64,000 nt of DNA from NCBI RefSeq assembly GCF_000023225.1, contig NC_013173.1, positions 3,164,501 through 3,228,500 on the forward strand, written 5' to 3'. Source of the DNA: Desulfomicrobium baculatum DSM 4028 (lineage in GTDB: Bacteria > Desulfobacterota > Desulfovibrionia > Desulfovibrionales > Desulfomicrobiaceae). Position numbers and translations under genes: made by a program. Shown here one piece after another: positions 1 through 9,894 of this stretch. The notes below the pieces were generated by a model. That model searched no databases, was not told the origin of the DNA, and saw only the letters and a list, made by a program, of their open reading frames with translations. Position 1 is the first letter of the stretch. Each line of letters opens with the position of its first letter.

Positions 1-269
1 TCAAAGGTTAAACCCTTGGCGATGCACTCATCGACATCGTATTTGGGCTTGCCGATATCGTAACTGACGTATTCCAAGGTGGCCGTCTTATTGAAATCAT
101 GAATCGGAAAAACAGAACGAAAAACGCCTTCGAGACCGATATCCGTGCGCATGCTGGGCGGAACATCAGTCTGCAGAAATTTATTATACGAATCAAGCTG
201 AAGGCTTAAAAGATGAGGGATATCAATGGAATCTTTAATTCGTCCGAATTTCTTGATCAGTTTGTTCAT
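1..269 (-). CDS. rpoB: RNA polymerase beta subunit, N-terminal fragment
   Basis: This is the start of the catalytic beta subunit of RNA polymerase. The reading frame begins at an ATG at 267-269 behind an AGGGG ribosome site and stays open to the window edge, giving 89 codons. The N-terminus ([20 protein letters not shown]) and the following segment ending in [19 protein letters not shown] match the start of bacterial RpoB. It lies downstream of rplL in the usual rplKAJL-rpoBC order. Only the N-terminal part of the first beta lobe is visible. Confidence 0.93.
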   Translation of the reverse strand, partial: MNKLIKKFGRIKDSIDIPHLLSLQLDSYNKFLQTDVPPSMRTDIGLEGVFRSVFPIHDFNKTATLEYVSYDIGKPKYDVDECIAKGLTF

Positions 270-399
270 CGTTTCCCCTCAGGAAATGGGATGTTGCTGG
301 GCAGGCAAAGCGTTCTGGGACCAAAGGGAGAGTAGCTATGGTGAAGTATCACTCAGTCGCATATGCTGACGCTTAAGGCGTGGTGTTACACAAAAAGGC

Positions 400-440
400 G
401 TAAAGAGTGTAAGAGGTTTTTTTCCCCTTACACTCTTTAC
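400..440 (-). terminator. rplL-rpoB intercistronic hairpin
   Basis: Positions 400-413 and 427-440 form a perfect 14-bp inverted repeat (GTAAAGAGTGTAAG and its complement) with a 13-base loop. In the direction of transcription the stem is followed by GCC and five T. It sits just after the rplL stop. In other bacteria this position carries a partial terminator or an RNase III site that lowers rpoB expression relative to rplL; that role is inferred here. Confidence 0.7.
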
Positions 441-465
441 AAAAAGTCAAACAGAAAGCAAAAAA

Positions 466-849
466 CTACTTAATTTCAACCTTTGCACCAGCTTCTTCAA
501 GCTGCTTCTTGGCGTCGTTGGCGGCATCCTTGGCAGCGGCTTCCAGGATCACGGAAGGAGTCTCGTCGACCTTGGCCTTGGCTTCTTTCAGGCCCAGGCT
601 GGTCAGAGCGCGCACAACCTTGATGACGCCGATCTTGTTGGCGCCGGCTTCAGTCAGGACGACGTCGAATTCGGTCTTCTCTTCTTCAGCTTCCGCTGCG
701 GCGACAGGAGCGGCGGCGGCAAAAGCGGCTACGGGAGCAGCGGCGGATACGCCGAACTTCTCTTCCAACTCCTTGATGAAGACGGAGAGTTCCAACACAG
801 TCATGTTAGCGATGAATTCGACAACCTGTTCTTTGGTGATATCAGACAT
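466..849 (-). CDS. rplL: 50S ribosomal protein L7/L12
   Basis: This is the multicopy ribosomal stalk protein that recruits translation factors to the GTPase centre. The 127 residues show the three usual parts: an N-terminal dimerisation region (about 1-33), an Ala/Pro-rich flexible hinge (about 35-55) and a C-terminal factor-binding domain with the conserved stretch [20 protein letters not shown]. The gene follows rplJ by 27 bp, and the start has a good ribosome site (AGGAGGAT). It should be co-regulated with rplJ through the L10 leader. Confidence 0.98.
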   Translation of the reverse strand: MSDITKEQVVEFIANMTVLELSVFIKELEEKFGVSAAAPVAAFAAAAPVAAAEAEEEKTEFDVVLTEAGANKIGVIKVVRALTSLGLKEAKAKVDETPSVILEAAAKDAANDAKKQLEEAGAKVEIK

Positions 850-876
850 TTTATCCTCCTAAATATTAGCTTTGGC

Positions 877-1398
877 TCAAACTTCTTTTTTGTCTTTGAG
901 CGCGGTCAGTACGTTGACCATGCCTCTAACAACATTGGCAAAGAGAGAAACGAAATTCTGCGGTACCGCGTTCATGGTGCCCAGAAGAGATCCGAGCAAC
1001 TGTTCGCGGCCGGGAAGTTCGGAGAGCGCCTTGATGGACGCCTCTTCAAGAAACTTGCCTTCCAGACTTGCGTAACGCACGGAAAACTTATCGTTCTTCT
1101 TTGCAAACTCAACCAGGACCTTTGCAGCGACGACAGGGTCGTCATAACCGAAAGCCACGGCACAGTTGTACTTCAAATGTTCATTGAGTACTACGTGTGG
1201 TCCTTCCATGAAAGCTTTCCGTGCCAGAGTATTCTTCACGACCTGATAGTCGCACCCCGCTTCATGCAATTTTGCACGCAAGGGAGTAAGCTCTGCCACT
1301 TTGAGCCCATGGAAATCCGTGACAATGGCGATGCTCGCCTTGTCAGCCCTCTCCTTCAGGCCATCGATGATTTTTGCTTTTTCTGCCCTATTCACCAC
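877..1398 (-). CDS. rplJ: 50S ribosomal protein L10
   Basis: L10 anchors L7/L12 dimers on the ribosome and represses its own mRNA. The 173-residue product has the family N-terminus (NRAEKAKIIDGLKER) and a C-terminal helix for L12 binding. The start is a GTG at 1398 or the adjacent GTG at 1395; both lie behind AGAGAGG. The gene is preceded by a 99-bp spacer after rplA containing an L10-type leader. Confidence 0.97.
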   Translation of the reverse strand: MVNRAEKAKIIDGLKERADKASIAIVTDFHGLKVAELTPLRAKLHEAGCDYQVVKNTLARKAFMEGPHVVLNEHLKYNCAVAFGYDDPVVAAKVLVEFAKKNDKFSVRYASLEGKFLEEASIKALSELPGREQLLGSLLGTMNAVPQNFVSLFANVVRGMVNVLTALKDKKEV

Positions 1399-1416
1399 AT
1401 ACCTCTCTATAGCTAG

Positions 1417-1478
1417 GCAGACTGAGCCAAAGCAGTCTCAGCAGGATATTAAGGAAGATCCACCTGCATTCTCTGACT
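1417..1478 (-). promoter_or_regulatory. L10 (rplJ) leader with kink-turn and alternative hairpin
   Basis: Read on the transcript, AGTC at 1475-1478 pairs with GACT at 1435-1438, and GCAGG at 1463-1467 pairs with CCTGC at 1441-1445. The two short stems are separated by AGAGAAT on one side and TGA on the other, which is the kink-turn arrangement of known L10-binding leaders. The same 1433-1438 strand can instead pair with AGACTG at 1419-1424. L10 binding and translational feedback on rplJ-rplL are expected from the family; the alternative pairing is my inference. Confidence 0.7.
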
Positions 1479-1497
1479 CATCTACTTGTTTTGAAAC

Positions 1498-2202
1498 TTA
1501 TTCGCCCGCTTTGCGCAGGGAAGCAGCGTCAACCTTGACGCCCGGTCCCATGGTGGAGGACAGGGACACTGCCTTCACATACGTACCCTTGGCGGTGGAG
1601 GGTTTGAGCTTGATCAGTGCATCGACTACCGTGCGCAGGTTGCCGAGCAGCTTCTCGGAGCCGAAGGATACCTTGCCGATGGGGGCATGGATAACGCCGG
1701 CCTTGTCCACACGGAACTCCACCTTGCCCGCGAGCAGTTCCTGAATGGCTTTCTCCAGCTCGACGGTGACCGTACCGGTCTTGGCATTGGGCATGAGTCC
1801 ACGGGGGCCGAGGATCTTGCCGATTTTGCCGACGTGTCCCATCATATCGGGAGTGGCTACGGCATTGTCGAAATCGAGCCAGCCGCCCTTGATCTTCTCG
1901 ACCAGCTCATCGCCGCCAGCCGCAATGGCACCGGCGCTCAGAGCCTTTTCCTCGTTTTCACCCTTGCAGAAGGCGACCACGCGGACAGTCTTGCCCAAGC
2001 CGTGAGGCATGGACACAGCACCGCGCACCATCTGATCGGAGTACTTGGGATTGACTCCAAGATTTACCGCGATATCAACGGTCTCATCAAACTTGGCATA
2101 CGAGCTTTTGAGAACCAACTCGACAGCTTCAGCCACATCGTACATCTTGAGACCATCAATGGCCTCAAATACTTTCTGAAATTTTTTTCCGTGCTTGGGC
2201 AT
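1498..2202 (-). CDS. rplA: 50S ribosomal protein L1
   Basis: L1 binds 23S rRNA at the mobile stalk near the E site and in many bacteria represses the L11-L1 mRNA. The 234-residue product is of standard length, beginning [11 protein letters not shown] and containing the conserved region [18 protein letters not shown]-like (seen as [18 protein letters not shown]). It follows rplK by 15 bp and is transcribed in the same direction. Confidence 0.98.
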   Translation of the reverse strand: MPKHGKKFQKVFEAIDGLKMYDVAEAVELVLKSSYAKFDETVDIAVNLGVNPKYSDQMVRGAVSMPHGLGKTVRVVAFCKGENEEKALSAGAIAAGGDELVEKIKGGWLDFDNAVATPDMMGHVGKIGKILGPRGLMPNAKTGTVTVELEKAIQELLAGKVEFRVDKAGVIHAPIGKVSFGSEKLLGNLRTVVDALIKLKPSTAKGTYVKAVSLSSTMGPGVKVDAASLRKAGE

Positions 2203-2217
2203 AGCTCGCTTACTCCC

Positions 2218-2640
2218 TTATTCCACTTCAATTCCCATGCTGCTTGCAGTGCCCATGATGGTCTTACATGCCGCATTCAGATCATAAGCCGAAAGGTCGG
2301 GCATCTTGATCTTCGCAATTTCCTCAATTTGAGCCATGCTCACCTTCCCAACTTTTTTCTTGTTGGGCTCACCGGATCCCTTTTGCAATTTGGCAGCCTT
2401 GACCAAAAGCACTGCAGCCGGAGGAGTCTTGGTGATGAAGGTGAAAGAACGGTCGGAAAAGACCGTGATCTCAACCGGAATGATCGTACCCTTATCATTG
2501 AGAGTCTTGGCGTTATACGCCTTGCAGAACTCCATGATATTCACACCATGCTGACCCAAGGCAGGACCAACTGGGGGTGAAGGGTTCGCAGCTCCTGCGG
2601 GAAGTTGCAGTTTGATTATTGCATTAATTTTTTTGGCCAT
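2218..2640 (-). CDS. rplK: 50S ribosomal protein L11
   Basis: L11 forms part of the GTPase-associated centre. The 140-residue protein has the usual length, the N-terminal Pro-rich segment ([19 protein letters not shown]) and the C-terminal rRNA-binding domain ending [11 protein letters not shown]. It lies 25 bp downstream of nusG and 15 bp upstream of rplA in the conserved order. Confidence 0.98.
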   Translation of the reverse strand: MAKKINAIIKLQLPAGAANPSPPVGPALGQHGVNIMEFCKAYNAKTLNDKGTIIPVEITVFSDRSFTFITKTPPAAVLLVKAAKLQKGSGEPNKKKVGKVSMAQIEEIAKIKMPDLSAYDLNAACKTIMGTASSMGIEVE

Positions 2641-2665
2641 AACACTACCTCATATCTAAAAATTA

Positions 2666-3208
2666 TCAGCCTTTAGTCACCTGAACAAAGTCAAGCTCAA
2701 CCGGCGTTTGTCTTCCAAAAATAGATACCGAGACACGCAATTTGCCTTTATCATAATTCACATCTTCAACCGTGGCATTGAAATTTGCAAAAGGCCCGTC
2801 AATCACGCGGACATCATCACCACGTTCAAAATGAAATTTTGGTCTTGGCTGCTCTTTCCTGGTTTCAATCGTTGCCAGAATTCTCTGCGCTTCTTTATCC
2901 GTAAGCGGCACCGGGCGGCTTTTGCCGCCAATAAATCCGGTAACTTTCGGAATGGACTGAATCATGTGCCAGGAATCATCCGTAAACACCATCTTGACCA
3001 TTGCATAACCAGGATAAAATTTACGCGTGGATGTGCGTTTCTGGCCCTTGATCAGTTCAACAACCTTTTCCGTCGGAACAATCACTTCCTCAACCAGGCC
3101 TTTGGCCTGTCCGGTACGGATCATCTCTTTGATCGTCTGCTCCACCCGCTGTTCAAATCCCGAATATGTGTGAATTATGTACCAGCGTGCCTTAGGTTCG
3201 TCGCTCAT
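2666..3208 (-). CDS. nusG: Transcription termination/antitermination factor NusG
   Basis: NusG binds RNA polymerase and links it to Rho or to the leading ribosome. The 180-residue product contains an N-terminal NGN domain (from RWYIIHTYSGFEQRVEQTI) and a C-terminal KOW domain starting near GDDVRVIDGPFANFNATV. Its length matches the family. It lies 12 bp downstream of secE, the standard secE-nusG pairing. Confidence 0.98.
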   Translation of the reverse strand: MSDEPKARWYIIHTYSGFEQRVEQTIKEMIRTGQAKGLVEEVIVPTEKVVELIKGQKRTSTRKFYPGYAMVKMVFTDDSWHMIQSIPKVTGFIGGKSRPVPLTDKEAQRILATIETRKEQPRPKFHFERGDDVRVIDGPFANFNATVEDVNYDKGKLRVSVSIFGRQTPVELDFVQVTKG

Positions 3209-3220
3209 GATGGCCTCGCC

Positions 3221-3463
3221 TTAGGACAGAACGGCGGCAATGATTTTGGTCAATACCAAATCCACAACGCCCAGAAAGAGTGCCATTACGACTACCAACA
3301 ACAAAACCGCCGAACTGGTACTGATGGTCTCCTGCTTGTCAGGCCAAACAACTTTCTTCAGTTCCACTTTTGCTTGGTCAAAGAATATACGCAGATCTGT
3401 TATCTTCTGCATGATTCCTTGTTTTTGCAATTCTGCTTCGGCATTCTTTTTCATTTTGTCCAT
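3221..3463 (-). CDS. secE: Preprotein translocase subunit SecE
   Basis: SecE stabilises SecY in the inner-membrane Sec translocon. The 80-residue form has a soluble N-terminus, the conserved amphipathic segment (FDQAKVELKKVVWPDKQET) and one C-terminal membrane span (about residues 52-78), as in the short single-span type. It is followed by nusG and preceded by tRNA-Trp. Confidence 0.96.
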   Translation of the reverse strand: MDKMKKNAEAELQKQGIMQKITDLRIFFDQAKVELKKVVWPDKQETISTSSAVLLLVVVMALFLGVVDLVLTKIIAAVLS

Positions 3464-3477
3464 CGCTAGTAAATGTA

Positions 3478-3553
3478 TGGCAGGCCAGGAGGGATTCGAA
3501 CCCCCAGCCCTCGGATTTGGAGTCCGATGCTCTACCGTTAGAGCTACTGGCCT
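3478..3553 (-). tRNA. trnW: tRNA-Trp (CCA anticodon)
   Basis: A full cloverleaf is visible. The acceptor strand AGGCCAG starts at 3553 and pairs with CTGGCCT, the anticodon loop reads CTCCAAA, the T arm is GGTTCGAATCC, and the 3' CCA is encoded (3478-3480). It lies between rpmG and secE and is probably processed from the same transcript. Confidence 0.97.
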
Positions 3554-3605
3554 GCGTGAGGGAAATTTTCAATGCAGATGCCGCATTGGCAGCATCTGCA
3601 TTACA

Positions 3606-3755
3606 CTATTTAGATTCGCGATGCTTTGTGTGCTTTCCGCAAAAAGGACAAAACTTGCTCAGTTCGAGCTTTGTGGTAGTGTTCTTTTTGTTTTTCTGAG
3701 TTGCGTAGTTTCTACGCTTGCAATCACCACAAGCAAGAAGGATATTAATGCGCAT
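3606..3755 (-). CDS. rpmG: 50S ribosomal protein L33, zinc-binding type
   Basis: This 49-residue protein starts [19 protein letters not shown] and ends KHTKHRESK, typical of L33. It keeps four cysteines as two CxxC pairs (C9/C12 and C36/C39), so it is the zinc-binding paralogue type. It begins 3 bp after the tuf stop codon and is followed by tRNA-Trp, the standard tuf-rpmG-trnW-secE arrangement. Confidence 0.96.
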   Translation of the reverse strand: MRINILLACGDCKRRNYATQKNKKNTTTKLELSKFCPFCGKHTKHRESK

Positions 3756-3758
3756 TAT

Positions 3759-4952
<1,194 letters not shown>

Positions 4953-5057
4953 ACATTACCCCCTAATAAAATTACGAATTACTATATATGTATAAGTGAG
5001 TGCTTCTTGAGACAAGGTGAGGAGAAATGGAGGCGCAAGACTGGTGAGACGAGGAAA

Positions 5058-5133
5058 TGGAGCGGGAAACGGGACTCGAACCCGCAACCCTCAGCTTGGA
5101 AGGCTGATGCTCTAGCCATTGAGCTACTCCCGC
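5058..5133 (-). tRNA. trnG: tRNA-Gly (TCC anticodon)
   Basis: The acceptor strand GCGGGAG begins at 5133. The anticodon loop contains TCC within CCTTCCAAG, the T arm is GGTTCGAGTCC, and the CCA end is encoded at 5058-5060. It is the last of a Thr-Tyr-Gly tandem upstream of tuf. Confidence 0.97.
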
Positions 5134-5198
5134 ATTTCATCTCAGTAGTCAGGCGACAGCATGATCTCTGTCTCCTACTGGTTTTCACGGCTTCTACT

Positions 5199-5284
5199 TG
5201 GTGGAGGGGGGAGGATTTGAACCTCCGAAGGCGTACGCCGACAGATTTACAGTCTGTTCCCTTTGGCCACTCGGGAACCCCTCC
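5199..5284 (-). tRNA. trnY: tRNA-Tyr (GTA anticodon)
   Basis: This is an 86-base class II tRNA with a long variable arm. It begins GGAGGGG at 5284, has the anticodon GTA in ACTGTAAAT, and encodes CCA at 5199-5201. It is the middle gene of the Thr-Tyr-Gly tandem. Confidence 0.97.
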
Positions 5285-5290
5285 ATCACC

Positions 5291-5366
5291 TGGAGCTGGC
5301 GATGGGACTTGAACCCGCAACCTGCTGATTACAAGTCAGCTGCTCTACCAGTTGAGCTACGCCAGC
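5291..5366 (-). tRNA. trnT: tRNA-Thr (TGT anticodon)
   Basis: The acceptor strand GCTGGCG begins at 5366. The anticodon TGT sits in ACTTGTAAT, the T arm is GGTTCAAGTCC, and CCA is encoded at 5291-5293. It is the first gene of the tRNA-tuf transcript. Confidence 0.97.
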
Positions 5367-5382
5367 CCGTGAGAACGAAGTC

Positions 5383-5409
5383 ATTATGAGCATTCAATCT
5401 CAAAGGCAA
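5383..5409 (-). promoter_or_regulatory. Candidate promoter of the tRNA-tuf transcript
   Basis: On the minus strand TTGCCT (5404-5409) and CATAAT (5383-5388) lie upstream of tRNA-Thr, separated by 15 bp. The -10 box is good but the spacer is short, so the call is tentative. Confidence 0.3.
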
Positions 5410-5431
5410 GCATTATTTTCGAGAAATTAAA

Positions 5432-5453
5432 AAAAGCGCCTTGCGGCGCTTTT
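5432..5453. terminator. Bidirectional terminator after lpxC
   Basis: AAAAGCGCC, a TTGC loop and GGCGCTTTT form a compact stem with A/T runs on both sides. It ends lpxC transcription on the minus strand, just before the tRNA-tuf transcript starts. Confidence 0.85.
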
Positions 5454-5456
5454 GGC

Positions 5457-6386
5457 TCAAGCCCAGGCAGGCACCCCGGCAGGCAAAAGCACGGGGTCGG
5501 GACAGCTGGAGACGCTCGCAGGCTCTTCAAGAGCGACAAAGTCCAGATATTCCGACTGGTTATCAAAAATATAACGCATGAATTTATTATTGAAGTCATG
5601 CCCGGAGCAGGAGACTTCAAAATGGCCCCACAAGCGATGACTGCCGACAGCGATGTCGCCCATGAAATCCAAAATTTTGTGACGCACCATTTCGTCCGCA
5701 AAACGCAACCCCTCGGGGTTGACCACACCGTAGTCATCGAAAACAACCGCATTTTCAAGCGACCCGCCAAGGGCCAGGCCATTTTTCTGCAACCACTCAA
5801 CATCCTTCATGAAACCAAATGTTCTGGCGCGGGCGATGCGGTGGGAGAATGTCAGCGGAGTCGACTCGAAACAAAAATTCTGCGTACCGATCTGCGGATG
5901 GGGGAAACTTATGCGGTAGTCGATCTTCAAGCCGTTATATGGCTTGGCCACGACACGCTTTCCCTCCTGCTCGAAGACAAGGGACCGCTTGATCCTGGCG
6001 ATCTCGCGCGGACGATCGAGCACCCGGATTCCGGCGGAATTGATCAGATACACGTATACGGAAGCGCTCCCGTCAAGAATGGGGATTTCTTCTCCATCAA
6101 CTTCGACCAGAACATTGTCTATTTCCAAACCGACCAAGGCGGCCAGGAGGTGCTCCACCGTGGAAACCTTGGCCCTTTCGGTACCCAAAGTCGTAGCCAG
6201 TCCTGTGCCCACAACCCGTCCAGGTTCCGGCACCACGACCTGACGGCCACTTTTGGTCAACAGCGAAAAAATAACTCCCGTATCGGCAGGCGCGGGCTTG
6301 AGCACCATCTCAACCTTCTGGCCGCTATGCAAACCGACACCGGAGCATCGAACTTCTTTTCGTAGTGTAGTCTGTTTCATGACCAC
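5457..6386 (-). CDS. lpxC: UDP-3-O-acyl-N-acetylglucosamine deacetylase
   Basis: LpxC is the zinc enzyme that commits UDP-acyl-GlcNAc to lipid A synthesis. The 309-residue protein shows the EHLLAAL motif with the first zinc His, the RHKILDFMGD motif with a second His and the Asp ligand, ARTFGF, and SGHDFNNKFM. These match the family closely, so the organism should make lipid A. It is the last gene of the rpmE-prfA-prmC-lpxC run, 117 bp after prmC, and is followed by a terminator. Confidence 0.97.
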   Translation of the reverse strand: MVMKQTTLRKEVRCSGVGLHSGQKVEMVLKPAPADTGVIFSLLTKSGRQVVVPEPGRVVGTGLATTLGTERAKVSTVEHLLAALVGLEIDNVLVEVDGEEIPILDGSASVYVYLINSAGIRVLDRPREIARIKRSLVFEQEGKRVVAKPYNGLKIDYRISFPHPQIGTQNFCFESTPLTFSHRIARARTFGFMKDVEWLQKNGLALGGSLENAVVFDDYGVVNPEGLRFADEMVRHKILDFMGDIAVGSHRLWGHFEVSCSGHDFNNKFMRYIFDNQSEYLDFVALEEPASVSSCPDPVLLPAGVPAWA

Positions 6387-6428
6387 CCATTATCAAACTT
6401 CATGCCAGAAGTGACTCAAACATACCTG

Positions 6429-6442
6429 CCTGTAATTACAGG
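6429..6442. promoter_or_regulatory. 14-bp perfect palindrome upstream of lpxC
   Basis: CCTGTAATTACAGG lies in the prmC-lpxC spacer, 43 bp before the lpxC start. A perfect palindrome of this length could be an operator, but no bound regulator can be named from the sequence. Confidence 0.3.
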
Positions 6443-6503
6443 TTTTAATATCTCGAACACTCCTTCGTCCCCAAAAAGTTTCCTTCAAACAACACGACAA
6501 GTG

Positions 6504-7352
6504 CTAAAAAACAACAATAGCTAGCCGATCAAGCCCTGCATAATCCTTCAAAATCCGCACATTCTGCGCAATCCCTGAAAACAGGTCGATCACGGCCAAA
6601 CCCTGGCTATGATCAATTTCGCACAGCAGCAAGGCCCCAGGCTTCATGGCACCGCTGAGCGAGCGGGCCAGCGCACGGTAACAATCAAGGCCGTCGAGCC
6701 CGGAAAAGAGCGCGCTATGCGGTTCGTGACAGAGGACTTCCCTACTAAGCGTTTTCTTAGTTGTCAGCGGCACATAAGGCAGGTTTGCCAAAACAACGTC
6801 AAAAGAATCAATGCGCAAGGATTCAAGCAGGTCGCCCTGCAAGAACACAATCCGGTCCTGGACATCATGAAGCAGCGCATTTTTGCAGGCGACCTTGAGC
6901 GCTTCAAAGGAGATGTCCACCGCCGCGACACAAGAATAAGGGAAAAGATTGGCGCACGATACGGCCAGAGCACCGCTGCCGGTGCCGATATCCAGGACCT
7001 GCAAACGTGCATTCGTGTCTAGCGATTCCAGCAGATGGTCGAGGATAAGCTCAGTTTCGGGCCGGGGGATGAGCACTCCGGGGCCAACGCGAAAGGTAAA
7101 ACCGTAAAATTCCTTTTCACCCACAAGGTAGGCCACGGGTTCGCCTTTCATCCGCCGCACGCCGAGCTCGTCCATCCGCAAACGGCAGGGCTCGTCCACA
7201 GGCGCGCCAACATCAAGGAGCATGTCGAGCCGCTCCATGCCGAGGATGTGTGCAAGCAGAACCTGCGCGGAAAGACGGGGAGAGTCGACACCGCTTTGCT
7301 GCAGCAATCGCTCCCAGTGCTCGAGTAGTGTTTTGCGGGACGGCATGGACAA
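6504..7352 (-). CDS. prmC: Peptide chain release factor N5-glutamine methyltransferase
   Basis: PrmC methylates the Gln of the GGQ loop in release factors, using S-adenosylmethionine. The 282-residue protein has the N-terminal helical domain (LLEHWERLLQQSGVDSPRL) and the SAM-binding motif VLDIGTGSGALAVS. The substrate-binding motif, normally NPPY, reads NLPY here (in LANLPYVP). It lies next to its substrate gene prfA (18 bp), a common arrangement. Confidence 0.94.
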   Translation of the reverse strand: MSMPSRKTLLEHWERLLQQSGVDSPRLSAQVLLAHILGMERLDMLLDVGAPVDEPCRLRMDELGVRRMKGEPVAYLVGEKEFYGFTFRVGPGVLIPRPETELILDHLLESLDTNARLQVLDIGTGSGALAVSCANLFPYSCVAAVDISFEALKVACKNALLHDVQDRIVFLQGDLLESLRIDSFDVVLANLPYVPLTTKKTLSREVLCHEPHSALFSGLDGLDCYRALARSLSGAMKPGALLLCEIDHSQGLAVIDLFSGIAQNVRILKDYAGLDRLAIVVF

Positions 7353-7370
7353 GAAAAAAGCCGAGTCTCC

Positions 7371-8432
<1,062 letters not shown>

Positions 8433-8471
8433 TGTGATTGCTGTGCTCGACGAAGGCTAATTATCAGTCAA

Positions 8472-8681
8472 TTATTTTGCCAAGCTGGCGTATTTCTTTC
8501 TGAACCTGTCGATACGACCGGCCGAATCGATAAACCGCTGCTCACCAGTAAAAAAGGGATGGCAATGCGAGCAAATTTCAACACTGAGTTCCGCGCCAAC
8601 AGTGGACTTGGTGGTGAACTCGTATCCGCAGGCACAACGTACCGCGGTTTCATAAACTTTGGGATGCAAATCTTTCTTCAT
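8472..8681 (-). CDS. rpmE: 50S ribosomal protein L31, zinc-binding type
   Basis: This 69-residue protein begins [19 protein letters not shown] and retains the four zinc-ligand cysteines (CAC near residue 16 and CSHC near residue 37). It is therefore the zinc-containing L31 type. A GGAGG ribosome site precedes the ATG. It is the first gene of the rpmE-prfA-prmC-lpxC run. Confidence 0.97.
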   Translation of the reverse strand: MKKDLHPKVYETAVRCACGYEFTTKSTVGAELSVEICSHCHPFFTGEQRFIDSAGRIDRFRKKYASLAK

Positions 8682-8778
8682 GGGAAACCTCCAGTTTCAA
8701 AAGAGAGAGGACAACTAAACCACTCGCAGACGAATGGCAAGTCGAAATTCACGCAACCTGATTTTGGAAAAAAGGGAA

Positions 8779-9423
8779 TTAGGAAAGACCCTTGGATTGA
8801 TTGATCGAAATATTGAAGGCCACGGAAAAAATATGGTGCATGAAGTCGACGTATTCAACCGCAACATTTTCCGGGACAGAAATTCTGGCTGGCGCGAAAT
8901 TCACGATGCCCCGCACACCTGCTTCAATCAGATAATTGGCGGCACGCTGGGCTCGTTCGGGAGGTGTGGTGATGATGCCTATTTCAATCTCGAGTTCGCT
9001 GACTTTTTCCTTGAGTCGGCGCGAACAGACAACCTCCAGACCGGCGACTTCCTCGCCAATCTTGAAGGGATCACAATCAAAGGCACCCACAAGAATAAAC
9101 CCTCGGCGCCTGAAAATACCATGCCTGAGTAATGCCCGCCCCAAATTCCCGACTCCGACCAATGCGACATTCCATGTCCGGTCGATACCCAGAGACTGTT
9201 TGATGGCGGTCAATAAATCCTGAACATAGTATCCGACGCCTCGCACGCCGAATTCACCAAAATAAGCCAGATCTTTTCGAATCTGCGAAGGGTTCACGCC
9301 GCAGGCACGGGCCAGGCCGTCTGAAGAAATGACGGAATCCCCCTCTTGAAGGAGCGTCTCCAGAACTTGTACGTAAACAGCCAATCGCTGAATCGTGGCG
9401 CGAGGTATATGGGCGCTTTTCAA
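8779..9423 (-). CDS. rex: Redox-sensing transcriptional repressor Rex
   Basis: Rex senses the NADH/NAD+ ratio and represses energy-metabolism genes when NADH is low. The protein has an N-terminal winged helix with the recognition segment SQIRKDLAYFGEFGVRGVGY, an NAD-binding Rossmann fold with GVGNLGRAL, and a C-terminal swap helix (YVDFMHHIFSVAFN). I prefer a TTG start at 9421-9423 (214 residues, MKSAHIPRATIQRL) because GGAG lies 5 bp upstream and it matches the family's usual start; a TTG at 9438 would add five residues. A Rex-like operator lies just upstream, so autoregulation is likely. Confidence 0.93.
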   Translation of the reverse strand: MKSAHIPRATIQRLAVYVQVLETLLQEGDSVISSDGLARACGVNPSQIRKDLAYFGEFGVRGVGYYVQDLLTAIKQSLGIDRTWNVALVGVGNLGRALLRHGIFRRRGFILVGAFDCDPFKIGEEVAGLEVVCSRRLKEKVSELEIEIGIITTPPERAQRAANYLIEAGVRGIVNFAPARISVPENVAVEYVDFMHHIFSVAFNISINQSKGLS

Positions 9424-9443
9424 AATGACTCCAAACAATAACT

Positions 9444-9461
9444 TCGTGAGTTATTTCACTA
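9444..9461. promoter_or_regulatory. Rex-like operator upstream of rex
   Basis: TCGTGAGTTATTTCACTA matches the Rex consensus TTGTGAA-N4-TTCACAA at 11 of 14 fixed positions with the correct spacing. It lies 20 bp upstream of the preferred rex start and downstream of the atpE terminator, so it probably serves rex itself. Confidence 0.55.
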
Positions 9462-9468
9462 AAATAGC

Positions 9469-9499
9469 AAAAAAAGAGGGAGGCTGGGCCTCCCCCTTT
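9469..9499. terminator. Terminator after atpE
   Basis: GGGAGGC (9478-9484), a three-base loop and GCCTCCC (9488-9494) form a stem flanked by A-rich and T-rich tracts. On the minus strand it ends the atpZ-atpI-atpB-atpE transcript. Confidence 0.8.
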
Positions 9500-9510
9500 T
9501 TCGATCAGAG

Positions 9511-9834
9511 TTAGCCAACGAAGGGGTTGGCGAACAGCAGGATCAGGTTAACAACCAGAGCGTAAATGGCCAGAGATTCGATCAGAGCAAGACCGATCAG
9601 CATGGTAACAGTGATTTTGCCGGAAGCTTCGGGGTTGCGGGCGGTGCCTTCGCAAGCAGCCTTGACGGCAAGACCCTGGGCGATGCCACAACCAGCAGCG
9701 GCGATGGCCATTCCCAAGGAAGCGGCCCAAGCGATGGTGGAGATGACTTCAGGAGCAGCTTCAGCGGCGAATGCGGAAGAAGCGACAGCTACCAGAGCGA
9801 CAGTGGCCAGTACGGACAGAAAACCTTTACGCAT
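9511..9834 (-). CDS. atpE: F-type ATP synthase F0 subunit c
   Basis: Subunit c forms the rotating ion-carrying ring of F0. The 107-residue precursor has an N-terminal signal-like segment (about 1-23, ending SSAFA), which is longer than most c subunits, followed by two membrane helices with the polar loop ARNPE. The ion-binding Glu is E86. Q53, S87 and Y91 occupy the positions of Gln32, Ser66 and Tyr70 of the sodium-type Ilyobacter c ring, so sodium coupling is possible. It is the last gene of the F0 cluster; no F1 genes lie in the window. Confidence 0.96.
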   Translation of the reverse strand: MRKGFLSVLATVALVAVASSAFAAEAAPEVISTIAWAASLGMAIAAAGCGIAQGLAVKAACEGTARNPEASGKITVTMLIGLALIESLAIYALVVNLILLFANPFVG

Positions 9835-9894
9835 GATTCAAAAACCTCCTAAAACGTATAATGATTAGTGGTCGAAAAGACCATTTCCCCCAAA

